Below are positions 17,548 to 26,165 of a stretch of 64,000 nt of DNA, in pieces. The stretch comes from Streptomyces actuosus (GTDB lineage: Bacteria > Actinomycetota > Actinomycetes > Streptomycetales > Streptomycetaceae): the NCBI RefSeq assembly GCF_016921115.1, contig NZ_JAFFZS010000029.1:44221-108220 (forward strand). The letters run 5' to 3'. The notes beneath the pieces are model-generated. The model did no database searches and was not told where the DNA came from. It was given only the letters and a program-made list of their open reading frames with translations. The first letter of the stretch is position 1. Every line of letters begins with the position of its first letter. Position numbers and translations under genes: made by a program.

Positions 17548-18194
17548 GCCCCGAGACCGCGAAGTCCCTGGAGACCAAGACCAAGTTGCTGGAGGGCGCG
17601 CTGCGCACGCTCACCGAGCAGGGCATCGCGAAGACGTCGGCACGGACGGTGGCGGCGGCGGCCGGGGTCAATCAGGCGCTGGTGTTCTACCACTTCGGCT
17701 CGGTGGACGCACTCCTCGCGGCGGCCTGCCGGTACGGGGCGGAGCAGGCGGTGGCGGCGTACCGGCCCCGGCTCGCCGCGGTCTCCTCGCTGTCCGAACT
17801 CCTCGCCGTAGGACGAGAGATCCACGAGCAGGAGCGCGCCGACGGGCACGTCTCCCTCCTCGGCCAGCTGCTGGCCGGTGCGCCCACGCACGCGGCGGTC
17901 GGCCCGGCCACCGCGGCGGGGCTCGATCTGTGGATCGCCGAGATCGAGAAGGTGCTGCGGCGCGTGCTGGTGGGCACGCCCCTGTCGGAGTGCGCCGATC
18001 CGGCGGGGCTGGCCCGTGCGGTGGCCGCGTCGTTCGTCGGGATCGAGCTGTACGAGCAGGTGGACGTCGCCGGGGCGGGCGCGGCCCTCGACGCCCTGGA
18101 CCAGCTGGGGGCGCTCGTCGCGGCGCTGGAGGAACTGGGGCCCGTCGCCCAGCGGGCGGTGCGGCACCACCTGCGCAGATCCGGCCGCCGGTAG
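17544..18194 (+). CDS. TetR-family regulator, probable repressor of its own operon
   Basis: 216 residues. N-terminal helix-turn-helix TSARTVAAAAGVNQALVFYHFGSVDALLAAA (about 32-62), then an all-helical ligand domain. GTG overlaps the preceding stop. Third gene of the operon starting at 16118, whose promoter carries the two perfect TTTGAGCGATCGCTCAAA operators. Confidence 0.88.
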   Translation: MSPETAKSLETKTKLLEGALRTLTEQGIAKTSARTVAAAAGVNQALVFYHFGSVDALLAAACRYGAEQAVAAYRPRLAAVSSLSELLAVGREIHEQERADGHVSLLGQLLAGAPTHAAVGPATAAGLDLWIAEIEKVLRRVLVGTPLSECADPAGLARAVAASFVGIELYEQVDVAGAGAALDALDQLGALVAALEELGPVAQRAVRHHLRRSGRR

Positions 18195-18670
18195 TCCGCG
18201 GCGCGGCCGGGCGCGGCCCGGACGTGCCCGCGCGCCGGGCAGGGGGCGGCCCGGCCCGGACGTGCCGCCCCGCCGGTTCCCGCCCTGCCGGTTCCGGCGC
18301 CGCCCGATCCCGGCTCGCCGTGGTCCGAGGCGGTCGTCCCGCGCTGGAACGACGATCCGTCGCGCCGGGCGCGCGCTGGGCGCGCGGCGGGCCGTCGCGC
18401 CGAGCATGTGCCCGGGCCCCGCGCCGCCAGGCTGCGCGGAGACTCCGTGCAGCACCGGGGGAGTACCGCGCCCGCCCTTGCCCGGAGCGGCCCGGGCGAT
18501 GCGGGACCCCTGGGGCGCGCGAGGGCGTGCAGGCTGCCGGGAGCACGCGACCCCCGCGGTGCCCCTCGCGGGCAGGACCGCCGAGCCGGGACCCTGCGGA
18601 TCCGAAGCCCGGGGGACCGAAAGGCGAGACAGGGCTGACCAGCATGTGACCGGCCGGTAAGGTCGAGGGC
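18195..18670. other. GC-rich intergenic region without recognised genes
   Basis: 476 bp between tetR and marR with extremely GC-rich composition and a short repeated GGCCCGGACGTGCC element (about 18208 and 18253). All six frames give only low-complexity Arg/Pro/Gly translations. The marR promoter must lie at its right end. Confidence 0.55.
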
Positions 18671-19180
18671 GTGCCGAAGCCGCTCAGTCTTCCCTTCGAC
18701 CCCATCGCCCGCGCCGACGAGCTCTGGAAGCAGCGCTGGGGGAACGTGCCGTCCATGGCCGCGATCACCTCGATCATGCGGGCGCACCAGATCCTGCTCG
18801 CCGAGGTCGACGCGGTGGTGAAGCCCTACGGGCTGACGTTCGCGCGCTACGAGGCGCTGGTGCTGCTCACCTTCTCCAAGGAGGGGGAGCTGCCGATGTC
18901 CAAGATCGGCGAGCGCCTCATGGTCCACCCCACCTCCGTGACGAACACCGTCGACCGCCTGGTGCGGTCGGGCCTGGTGGGCAAGCGCCCCAACCCCAAC
19001 GACGGCCGCGGCACCCTCGCCTCCATCACCGGCAAGGGGCGCGAGGTGGTCGAGGCCGCCACCCGGGACCTGATGGCCATGGACTTCGGCCTGGGCGCCT
19101 ACGACGCCGAGGAGTGCGGGGAGATCTTCGCCCTGCTGCGCCCGCTCCGGGTCGCGGCGAACGACTTCGACGAGGACTGA
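18671..19180 (+). CDS. MarR-family transcriptional regulator
   Basis: 169 residues with winged helix-turn-helix (MSKIGERLMVHPTSVTNTVDRLVRSGLVGKRPNPNDGRG, about 78-117). The long N-terminal helix with KQRWGN is typical of a conserved Streptomyces MarR group lying beside icmA. GTG 18671 with GAGG upstream. Targets unknown; the neighbouring DUF3817 and icmA genes are candidates by position. Confidence 0.88.
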   Translation: MPKPLSLPFDPIARADELWKQRWGNVPSMAAITSIMRAHQILLAEVDAVVKPYGLTFARYEALVLLTFSKEGELPMSKIGERLMVHPTSVTNTVDRLVRSGLVGKRPNPNDGRGTLASITGKGREVVEAATRDLMAMDFGLGAYDAEECGEIFALLRPLRVAANDFDED

Positions 19181-19460
19181 ACCACCGCATCGGCCCCGGG
19201 GTCGACCCGGGTCGGGATCGAGCGGGCCGGGCCGGCTCCCCCGGGGCGGGCTCGGGCCCGGCGGCCGCCCGGCCCGAGCCTTCCGGCTTCCCCCCGGTCG
19301 CCCCGGCATCCTCCGGGCACCGGCCGCTCCCCGGCCGTGGCTTCTCGGGGGCCCTGCTTCTCCCCGGATCCGCTCCTCCCGGGTGCAGGGCCGTTCCCCC
19401 GGCCGGCCCCGGGCCGACCCCCGGCAAGATCTCCCGGAACGCCCGGTTACGCTCGTACGC

Positions 19461-19799
19461 ATGAAGAAGAGCGTGCTGACGCGCTACCGCGTCATGGCCT
19501 ACGTGACCGGTGTGCTACTCGTCCTGCTCACGCTGGGCGTCATCGCCAAGTACCTCCTGGACGTGAACGGCGCCGACGGTTTCACGAGCGTCGTCGGCAT
19601 CGCGCACGGCTGGCTCTACGTCATCTACCTGATCTTCGCCTTCGACCTCGGCTCCAAGGCGAAGTGGCCGGTGAAGAAGCAGCTGTGGGTGCTGCTGGCC
19701 GGGACGATCCCGACCGCCGCCTTCTTCGTCGAGCGCCGGGTCAGCCACGAGCTGGAGGCCACGGTCGCGCAGAGTGCGCCCGCGGTCGCCGAGGCGTAG
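19461..19799 (+). CDS. DUF3817 small integral membrane protein, second copy
   Basis: 112 residues with three membrane helices, HGWLYVIYLIFAFDL and IPTAAFFVERRVSHEL. Paralogue of the protein at 15225-15572. Preceded by about 280 bp of GC-rich spacer with no visible gene and followed by a hairpin. Confidence 0.85.
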   Translation: MKKSVLTRYRVMAYVTGVLLVLLTLGVIAKYLLDVNGADGFTSVVGIAHGWLYVIYLIFAFDLGSKAKWPVKKQLWVLLAGTIPTAAFFVERRVSHELEATVAQSAPAVAEA

Positions 19800-19806
19800 C
19801 CGCCGT

Positions 19807-19835
19807 ACCGCCGTACGCCAGGCGCGTACGGCGGT
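19807..19835 (+). terminator. Hairpin after the DUF3817 gene
   Basis: ACCGCCGTACGC / GCGTACGGCGGT, 12-bp perfect stem, 5-base loop. Confidence 0.75.
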
Positions 19836-19919
19836 CTCCTCACCCGTTCGGGCCCCGGCTCCCGATTGACCGCTGTCAACCGTCGACATTTACTAGGACG
19901 TCCAAGTAAATTCGGTGGT

Positions 19920-21620
19920 ATGGACGCTGACGCCATCGAGGAGGGCCGCCGCCGCTGGCAGGCCCGGTACGACGCCGCACGCAAGCGCGACGCTGACTTC
20001 ACCACGCTCTCCGGAGACCCCGTGGAGCCGGTGTACGGGCCCCGGCCCGGGGACACGTACGAGGGCTTCGACCGGATCGGCTGGCCCGGTGAGTACCCCT
20101 TCACCCGCGGTCTGTATCCGACCGGCTACCGGGGGCGTACGTGGACCATCCGCCAGTTCGCCGGGTTCGGCAACGCCGAGCAGACCAACGAGCGCTACAA
20201 GATGATCCTCGGCAACGGCGGTGGCGGCCTGTCCGTCGCCTTCGACATGCCGACGCTCATGGGCCGCGACTCCGACGACCCCCGCTCGCTCGGCGAGGTC
20301 GGGCACTGCGGTGTCGCCATCGACTCCGCCGCCGACATGGAGGTGCTGTTCCGGGACATCCCCCTCGGGGACGTCACCACCTCCATGACCATCAGCGGGC
20401 CCGCCGTGCCCGTCTTCTGCATGTACCTCGTCGCCGCCGAGCGGCAGGGCGTCGATCCGGGGGTGCTCAACGGGACCCTCCAGACCGACATCTTCAAGGA
20501 ATACATCGCCCAGAAGGAGTGGCTCTTCCAGCCCGAGCCGCACCTGCGGCTCATCGGCGACCTGATGGAGCACACCAGCGCCGCCATCCCCGCCTACAAG
20601 CCGCTCTCCGTCTCCGGCTACCACATCCGCGAGGCCGGTGCGACGGCCGCACAGGAGCTGGCGTACACCCTGGCCGACGGTTTCGGGTACGTGGAGCTGG
20701 GCCTCAGCCGCGGCCTGGACGTGGACGTCTTCGCGCCCGGCCTGTCCTTCTTCTTCGACGCGCACGTGGACTTCTTCGAGGAGATCGCCAAGTTCCGCGC
20801 GGCCCGCAGGATCTGGGCCCGCTGGATGCGGGACGTCTACGGCGCGAAGAGCGACAAGGCGCAGTGGCTGCGCTTCCACACCCAGACCGCCGGTGTCTCA
20901 CTGACCGCCCAGCAGCCCTACAACAACGTGGTGCGCACGGCCGTCGAGGCGCTCGCCGCGGTGCTGGGCGGCACCAACTCCCTGCACACCAACGCCCTCG
21001 ACGAGACCCTGGCGCTGCCCAGCGAGCAGGCCGCCGAGATCGCCCTGCGTACCCAGCAGGTGCTGATGGAGGAGACCGGCGTCGGCAACGTCGCCGACCC
21101 GCTCGGCGGTTCCTGGTACATCGAGCAGTTGACGGACCGCATCGAGGCCGACGCCGAGAAGATCTTCGACCAGATCAAGGAGCGGGGACTGCGGGCCCAC
21201 CCCGACGGGCAGCACCCCATCGGGCCGATCACCTCCGGGATCCTGCGCGGCATCGAGGACGGCTGGTTCACCGGCGAGATCGCCGAGTCCGCCTTCCGCT
21301 ACCAGCAGTCCCTGGAGAAGGGCGACAAGAGGGTCGTCGGCGTCAACGTCCACACCGGATCGGTCACCGGGGACCTGGAGATCCTCCGGGTCAGCCACGA
21401 GGTGGAGCGGGAGCAGGTGCGGGCGCTCGCCGAGCGCAAGGCGCGGCGGGACGACACCCGGGTGCGGACCGCCCTGGACGCGATGCTGGTGGCCGCCCGG
21501 GAGGGCGGCAACATGATCGAGCCCATGCTCGACGCCGTCCGCGCCGAGGCCACGCTCGGCGAGATCTGCGGAGTGCTGCGTGACGAATGGGGCGTGTACA
21601 CGGAGCCGGCGGGCTTCTGA
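19920..21620 (+). CDS. icmA: Isobutyryl-CoA mutase, large subunit
   Basis: 566 residues, the length known for IcmA. Adenosylcobalamin-dependent isomerase interconverting isobutyryl-CoA and n-butyryl-CoA; it needs the small B12-binding subunit IcmB, not in this window. The substrate pocket carries Phe80 (IRQFAGFG) and Gln198 (YIAQKEW), the pair separating IcmA from methylmalonyl-CoA mutase (Tyr/Arg). The TIM-barrel is complete, ending DEWGVYTEPAGF, and there is no C-terminal B12 domain, as expected. ATG 19920 chosen from family length; the frame opens 54 bp earlier. The pathway feeds valine and fatty acid catabolism into polyketide precursors. Confidence 0.95.
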   Translation: MDADAIEEGRRRWQARYDAARKRDADFTTLSGDPVEPVYGPRPGDTYEGFDRIGWPGEYPFTRGLYPTGYRGRTWTIRQFAGFGNAEQTNERYKMILGNGGGGLSVAFDMPTLMGRDSDDPRSLGEVGHCGVAIDSAADMEVLFRDIPLGDVTTSMTISGPAVPVFCMYLVAAERQGVDPGVLNGTLQTDIFKEYIAQKEWLFQPEPHLRLIGDLMEHTSAAIPAYKPLSVSGYHIREAGATAAQELAYTLADGFGYVELGLSRGLDVDVFAPGLSFFFDAHVDFFEEIAKFRAARRIWARWMRDVYGAKSDKAQWLRFHTQTAGVSLTAQQPYNNVVRTAVEALAAVLGGTNSLHTNALDETLALPSEQAAEIALRTQQVLMEETGVGNVADPLGGSWYIEQLTDRIEADAEKIFDQIKERGLRAHPDGQHPIGPITSGILRGIEDGWFTGEIAESAFRYQQSLEKGDKRVVGVNVHTGSVTGDLEILRVSHEVEREQVRALAERKARRDDTRVRTALDAMLVAAREGGNMIEPMLDAVRAEATLGEICGVLRDEWGVYTEPAGF

Positions 21621-21796
21621 GACGCGGCGGGCGTCGCACCGGTGTCGGGCACCTTGCCGCCAGGTGTACGAACCGGTGCTTCGCCCTCTCGCGGTGCGCC
21701 GGTGACGGGAACTTCACCGAACGGTCGCCCCGGGGTCCCGCGCCCCCGACGCGCTTCCGATCGGCGAGTGGCGTCGACGGAGGGTGACGCACGCAG

Positions 21797-22111
21797 GTGG
21801 GAGGAGCCGGGCGGACGACGCGCGCGCCCGTCGTGCTCGGCGCGTCCGGCAACCGCCGCGCCGCTCTCTACGGCGGCGACCTCCAGGAGGCGGAGGCGCC
21901 CTGGCTGCGCGACCAGCTGTCGGGCATCGCCGCTCTGCCGGCCGCCGACGAGGACGACCCCGGCGTGCAGGGACTGTTCCTGCTGACGCACGAGGTCGAC
22001 CAGCCGGTCGAGTGGCAGGTCCGCGACGGCGGCTCCACGTCCTCCCCGGTGACGAACGGCACCGGTACCTGGGGCCCTTCCGAGGCCGTTCCGGGCGCCG
22101 CGAGCCGGTGA
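21797..22111 (+). CDS. Hypothetical protein, uncertain
   Basis: 104 residues from GTG 21797, with strongly GC-biased third positions through most of its length and an acidic central region (LQEAEAPWLRDQL, LPAADEDDPGVQGLF). No family recognised. The 3' end becomes low-complexity and runs into the gap before the convergent tetR. It could be a real small gene, a remnant, or a composition artefact. Confidence 0.4.
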   Translation: MGGAGRTTRAPVVLGASGNRRAALYGGDLQEAEAPWLRDQLSGIAALPAADEDDPGVQGLFLLTHEVDQPVEWQVRDGGSTSSPVTNGTGTWGPSEAVPGAASR

Positions 22112-22146
22112 ACCAGTCCGGCCACGGCACCGGCGGAGGCGGCGGA

Positions 22147-22773
22147 TCAGGTCGACGCGGACGCCGCCAGCCCGCCCAGCAGGAGCTGGGTGAAGCCCTG
22201 GGCCCACTCCGCGTCGACGGGCTCGGCGCTCACCAGGGCGCGGTGCACCACGGCGCCCGCCACCACATCGAAGATCAGGTCGGCGGTGCGGGCCGCCTCT
22301 GCGGGATCGGTCTCGGGGGGCAGCTCACCGCGGCTCTGGGCGCGGGCGCGCCCGGCGAGGACCAGCCCCTTCTGGCGCTCGACGATCGATTCGCGGATCC
22401 GTTCCCGCAGCGCGTCGTCGCGGGTCGACTCCGCGACCACGGCCATCAGGCCGCTTCTGGCCTCCGGGCGGGCCAGGATCGCGGCGAACTGCAGGACCAC
22501 GCCCTCGATGTCGGCGGCCAGGCTGCCCCGGTCGGGCAGTTCCAGTTCGTCGAAGAGCTCCGCGACCGCGTCGACCACCAGCTCGTTCTTGCCCGACCAG
22601 CGGCGGTACAGGGTCGTCTTCGCCACGCCCGCCCGCGTCGCCACGTCCCCCAGGGTGAGCTTGGACCAGCCCAGCTCCACCAGCGCGGCCCGGGTCGCGG
22701 CCAGGATCGCGGTGTCCGCGGCGGCACTGCGGGGGCGCCCGGGGCGGCTGGCGGCGGGGCTGCGGCTCTGCAT
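22147..22773 (-). CDS. TetR-family regulator
   Basis: 208 residues. N-terminal GRPRSAAADTAILAATRAALVELGW and helix-turn-helix TLGDVATRAGVAKTTLYRRWSGKNELVVDA. The C-terminal domain is of the TetR_C_11-like class. Divergent from the thioredoxin/TPR gene; a 17-bp palindrome in the shared region (22873-22889) is the likely operator. ATG 22773 chosen over an upstream in-frame start because it leaves the operator in the promoter. Confidence 0.87.
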   Translation of the reverse strand: MQSRSPAASRPGRPRSAAADTAILAATRAALVELGWSKLTLGDVATRAGVAKTTLYRRWSGKNELVVDAVAELFDELELPDRGSLAADIEGVVLQFAAILARPEARSGLMAVVAESTRDDALRERIRESIVERQKGLVLAGRARAQSRGELPPETDPAEAARTADLIFDVVAGAVVHRALVSAEPVDAEWAQGFTQLLLGGLAASAST

Positions 22774-22872
22774 GCCTCGACGATATCCGCCGGTGACCGA
22801 AACCCGTGGTCGGCGGGTGACCGTGAGCGAGATCACCGGGGGGCGGTGTGGACAGGATGCCGACTGGCATTA

Positions 22873-22889
22873 CGCTACGACTCGTAGCG
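22873..22889. promoter_or_regulatory. Candidate TetR operator
   Basis: Perfect CGCTACG-ACT-CGTAGCG palindrome between divergent tetR (22773) and the thioredoxin gene (23019). The form is typical of TetR operators. Confidence 0.75.
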
Positions 22890-23018
22890 AAAGCTCGTGA
22901 CGGACGTACACGGGCGACGACCACAGGCGCGGGTGGGGACCCGGCGCCGACAGCACGCCGTCAAGCCCGCTTCGACGGCGCTTTTCGTGCATGGGCGGGA
23001 ACGGGGGAGGATAGACGC

Positions 23019-23990
23019 ATGCAGCCACGGAACATGTCCATGAGCGGCGTCGTCGACCTCGCCGCGGTGAAGGCGGCCCAGGAGGCCAAGGCCAAGGCGG
23101 AGCAGGCGCGCGCCGAAGCCGCCCGGCAGGGCGGGGTCGGCGCGGTGTCGCCCGCCGATCTCGTCATCGACGTCGACGAGGCCGGCTTCGAGCGCGAGGT
23201 CGTCCAGCGCTCGGCCGAAGTGCCCGTCGTCATCGACTTCTGGGCCGAATGGTGCCAGCCCTGCAAGCAGTTGAGCCCTGTCCTGGAGCGGCTCGCCGTC
23301 GAGTACAACGGGCGGTTCCTGCTTGCCAAGATCGACGTAGACGCCAACCAGATGCTGATGCAGCAGTTCGGGATCCAGGGCATCCCGGCCGTTTTCGCGG
23401 TGGTCGCCGGCCAGGCGCTCCCGCTCTTCCAGGGGGTCGCCGCCGAGACGGAGATCCGCCAGACGCTCGACCAGCTGATCCAGGTGGGCGAGCAGCGCTT
23501 CGGTCTGACCGGTCTGACCGTCGACCCGGACGCCGAACCGGGTGCTCCTGCCCCGCAGGCCGCCCCGGCCGGCCCGCACGAGGCGGTGCTGAACGCCGCC
23601 GCGCAGGCACTGGACGCCGGTGACCTGGGCGGTGCCGTCCAGGCGTACAAGAACGTGCTCGCCGAGGACCCGACTCACCCCGAGGCCCGACTCGGTCTCG
23701 CCCAGGCCGAGTTGCTCCAGCGGGTGCAGGGCGTGGATTCGCAGCAGGTGCGCAAGGAGGCCGCCGAGAAGCCGGCCGACGTGCAGGCACAGATCACCGC
23801 CGCCGACCTGGACCTGGTCGGGGGGCATGTCGAGGACGCCTTCGGGCGGCTGATCGAGACCGTGCAGCGCACGGCGGGCGACGACCGGAACGCCGTGCGC
23901 CTGCGGCTCCTGGAGCTGTTCGAGGTCGTGGGATCCGAGGATCCACGCGTGACGGCGGCTCGGCGGGCACTGGCACGCGCACTGTTCTGA
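23019..23990 (+). CDS. Thioredoxin-domain protein with C-terminal TPR region (YbbN/CnoX-like)
   Basis: 323 residues. A short charged N-terminal helix, a thioredoxin fold at about 45-155 with intact active site WC79QPC82, a Pro/Ala linker, then a TPR-like helical half (about 185-323; LDAGDLGGAVQAYKNVLAEDPTHPEA, ITAADLDLVGGHVEDAF) as in YbbN/CnoX chaperone-redox proteins. ATG 23019 follows GGGGGAGGAT. Retention of both Cys predicts redox activity. The stop codon falls inside the first unit of a 23-bp tandem repeat. Confidence 0.9.
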   Translation: MQPRNMSMSGVVDLAAVKAAQEAKAKAEQARAEAARQGGVGAVSPADLVIDVDEAGFEREVVQRSAEVPVVIDFWAEWCQPCKQLSPVLERLAVEYNGRFLLAKIDVDANQMLMQQFGIQGIPAVFAVVAGQALPLFQGVAAETEIRQTLDQLIQVGEQRFGLTGLTVDPDAEPGAPAPQAAPAGPHEAVLNAAAQALDAGDLGGAVQAYKNVLAEDPTHPEARLGLAQAELLQRVQGVDSQQVRKEAAEKPADVQAQITAADLDLVGGHVEDAFGRLIETVQRTAGDDRNAVRLRLLELFEVVGSEDPRVTAARRALARALF

Positions 23991-24080
23991 GCGGGCCGAA
24001 GACCCGTTCCGAGCGGGGCGGAAGGCCTGTTCCGAGCGGGGCGGAAGACCTGTTCCGAGCGGGGTGAGAGCCCCGTTTCC
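23989..24080. repeat. Four-copy 22-24 bp tandem repeat after the thioredoxin gene
   Basis: Units begin at 23989, 24011, 24034 and 24057 with consensus GAGCGGGGCGGAAGACCTGTTCC. The two middle copies differ at one position. The first copy includes the last base of the thioredoxin stop codon and an upstream TGTTCT half-unit. Confidence 0.85.
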
Positions 24081-24093
24081 GACCGGCCGTCGA

Positions 24094-24120
24094 TCACTCG
24101 GGCACGTGGTGCCCGAGTGA
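24094..24120 (+). terminator. Terminator after thioredoxin gene and repeats
   Basis: TCACTCGGGCAC / GTGCCCGAGTGA perfect 12-bp stem with 3-base loop. Confidence 0.8.
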
Positions 24121-24704
24121 AAGATTTCGGCGAGATGCCTTCAACGCGGTCGCGCTTTGCCAAATCTTGGTAATCGCGACCGCTGTTACTGCGAGTAAGT
24201 CGGAGCCGTTCCTCTGTCGGGTTATGTCCAGCGGTCAATGACTTTGTCCACCCCCGAAGCGGCACGGTGCGTCGTCACCCGGGGTCAGTGGGTCGTCGGC
24301 CGGTGATCCAGCCGTTACTAGCGAGTAACGAACCCCCTTGTGCGGGCGGCCAGAATGCACCACGATCGGCCACGCTCGGTCCGTTCCCACCACCCGACAG
24401 CCGGTCGGGCCACGGGAGTTCCAGGGTCCCCACCGAGCAGAGCCGGCGGCAGTGGCGCCGTCTCTAGGACAGGGGGGTCTTCGTCCAACCAGGCGAAGCC
24501 TGTCCGCAAGGTTGTGCGTGATGCGTGTCAGGCGCGACCAGTGGTTGTCGCTCGGGGGTGATCGCCGGTGATTCGGGTGCGTTGTGCGCCTTCGAGTACG
24601 GGCGCTCTCCTTCCCGAGGACGTAGCACTTCTCCCATCCCTGCCCGGCTGAGCCGCCGACTGGGGCCAGGCGGTCAGGAGATGTACGTCCGAGAAGGAGG
24701 AAAT
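24121..24704 (+). promoter_or_regulatory. Long leader of the DUF6230 operon with two TTACT/AGTAA dyads
   Basis: About 580 bp without a recognisable gene, notably less GC-rich than its surroundings. It holds TTACT-GCG-AGTAA at 24186-24198 and the longer palindrome CGTTACT-AGCG-AGTAACG at 24313-24330. The arms match but spacers differ (3 vs 4 bases). These look like binding sites for one dimeric regulator, and the distance to the first gene (375 bp from the second site) suggests a long 5' leader. Confidence 0.6.
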
Positions 24705-25349
24705 ATGGAGTCCCAGGTGCGTGGCGGGACCAGATGGAAGCGGTTCGCTGTGGTCATGGTGCCCAGCGTCGCCGCGACGGCCGCGATAGGCGTCGCCCTC
24801 GCGCAGGGCGCGCTCGCCGCGTCCTTCAGCGTGTCGGGTCAGTCGTTCAAGGTCACGGCGGAGGACCTGAACGGCACTGGCTTCTCGCAGTACGGAGCCA
24901 TCGACCAGGGGTACACCCTCACCGGTGAGAAGACGGCGCACCCGGTCGCGGTGTCGGTCTTCGACGAGGCCCACATCCAGAAGATGTGCCAGTCCGTGGT
25001 CACCCCGAACATCCCCCTGCTGGGATCCGTCAGCCTGATGCTGACGGCGGGTGACAGCACCGACCAGGCCAAGCAGGTCTACGCCAAGAACCTCTACATC
25101 GATGTCGAGGATCTGAACGCGGACGCCGAGTTCACGAACATGGACATCGGCGTGGCCGGCAAGGACATCAGCCAGGGTCCGGGCATGAAGGGCGGCAGCG
25201 AGCAGGCCAACCCCTACGGCTTCGCCCAGCAGGCCGAGAAGGCCCACCTGACCGGTGTGCAGCAGACGGCGTGGGCGACCACCGCCGGAACCTTCAAGCT
25301 GCCGGGTCTGAAGATGAAGCTCCAGACGGGCACCCACGAGTGCTACTAG
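24705..25349 (+). CDS. DUF6230-family exported protein
   Basis: 214 residues. A basic start (RGGTRWKRF), one hydrophobic segment (about 14-38, ending in an AALAAS-type cleavage region), then an extracellular domain of Thr/Ser/Asp-rich beta character with two Cys (MCQSV and the C-terminal HECY). Very strong ribosome binding site GAAGGAGG directly before ATG 24705. First gene of a three-gene operon with DUF6114 and a secreted Ser/Thr/Pro-rich protein. I recall the S. coelicolor counterpart being labelled a cholesterol esterase, but no lipase motif (GxSxG) is visible. Function unknown. Confidence 0.85.
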   Translation: MESQVRGGTRWKRFAVVMVPSVAATAAIGVALAQGALAASFSVSGQSFKVTAEDLNGTGFSQYGAIDQGYTLTGEKTAHPVAVSVFDEAHIQKMCQSVVTPNIPLLGSVSLMLTAGDSTDQAKQVYAKNLYIDVEDLNADAEFTNMDIGVAGKDISQGPGMKGGSEQANPYGFAQQAEKAHLTGVQQTAWATTAGTFKLPGLKMKLQTGTHECY

Positions 25350-25484
25350 GCACTCGGTGACGGGCGGGGGGATGCTCAGGCGCCCCCCGCCCGCGCGCTC
25401 TCCGCGTGCTTTCACACACCCCCCACACCACCACCGCAGAACCACCCCTCACCACAGCAACGCCGCACCAGGGAGCTGTTTTCC

Positions 25485-26165
25485 ATGAGCGCCGAGACTC
25501 CTGCCGCATTGAGCCAGCCCCATCGCTGGAGGCTGCAGTTCCGCGCCTGGCGGGGCACGCGGCCGTTCTGGGCCGGACTGTTCGTCATGTTCGGTGGCGT
25601 GCCGATCATGTACTTCCCTTACGCGCACCTGCAGTTCGGGCACCTGACGCTGGCGATGTCGACCACCGCCGGCGCGGGCTCTCTCATCATCGGCGTGCTG
25701 CTCGTCGTCCTCGGCGTCAGCCTCTGGGTCCAGATGCACATCCGCGTCTTCGCGGGCGTCGCGGCGATCCTGCTGGCCCTGGTGTCGATCCCCGTGTCCA
25801 ACTTCGGCGGTTTCGTCGTCGGTTTCCTGTTCGCCCTCATCGGTGGCGCGATGGCCGTCGCCTGGGCACCGGGTGCGCCGCCCGCGGAGGAGTCCGCCGA
25901 GGTCGCCGCCGCGCCCGCGGAGGCCGCCCCGGCACCGCAGCAGGAGACCGCCGCCCCCACGGGCGAGGCCCCCGCGCCGCAGGAGGGCGCCCCTGCGGGC
26001 GAGGCCCCGGCGCAGGAGGCCACCGCGACCGAGGGTGACGCGGCCACGGCGCCTGCCGCCCCGGACGCCGCGGTCCCGCAGCCGGCGGACGAGGGGAACG
26101 CACCCAACGATCTGTCAGGAACGAGCCCGGGCAACGGGGCGAACGGGAGGCACAGTGCCGGCTGA
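25485..26165 (+). CDS. DUF6114-family membrane protein
   Basis: 226 residues. Four hydrophobic helices between about residues 25 and 130 (FWAGLFVMFGGVPIMYF; SLIIGVLLVVLGVSLWV; VFAGVAAILLALVSI; FVVGFLFALIGGAMAVAW) precede an Ala/Pro/Glu-rich disordered tail of about 90 residues. DUF6114 and DUF6230 genes are habitual neighbours in Streptomyces. Its last 11 bases overlap the start of the next gene. Confidence 0.87.
   Translation: MSAETPAALSQPHRWRLQFRAWRGTRPFWAGLFVMFGGVPIMYFPYAHLQFGHLTLAMSTTAGAGSLIIGVLLVVLGVSLWVQMHIRVFAGVAAILLALVSIPVSNFGGFVVGFLFALIGGAMAVAWAPGAPPAEESAEVAAAPAEAAPAPQQETAAPTGEAPAPQEGAPAGEAPAQEATATEGDAATAPAAPDAAVPQPADEGNAPNDLSGTSPGNGANGRHSAG

Noticed and set aside
24121..24704. Riboswitch or structured RNA in the DUF6230 leader
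   Set aside because: Length is suggestive but I could not trace any known riboswitch core; only two short dyads are supportable.
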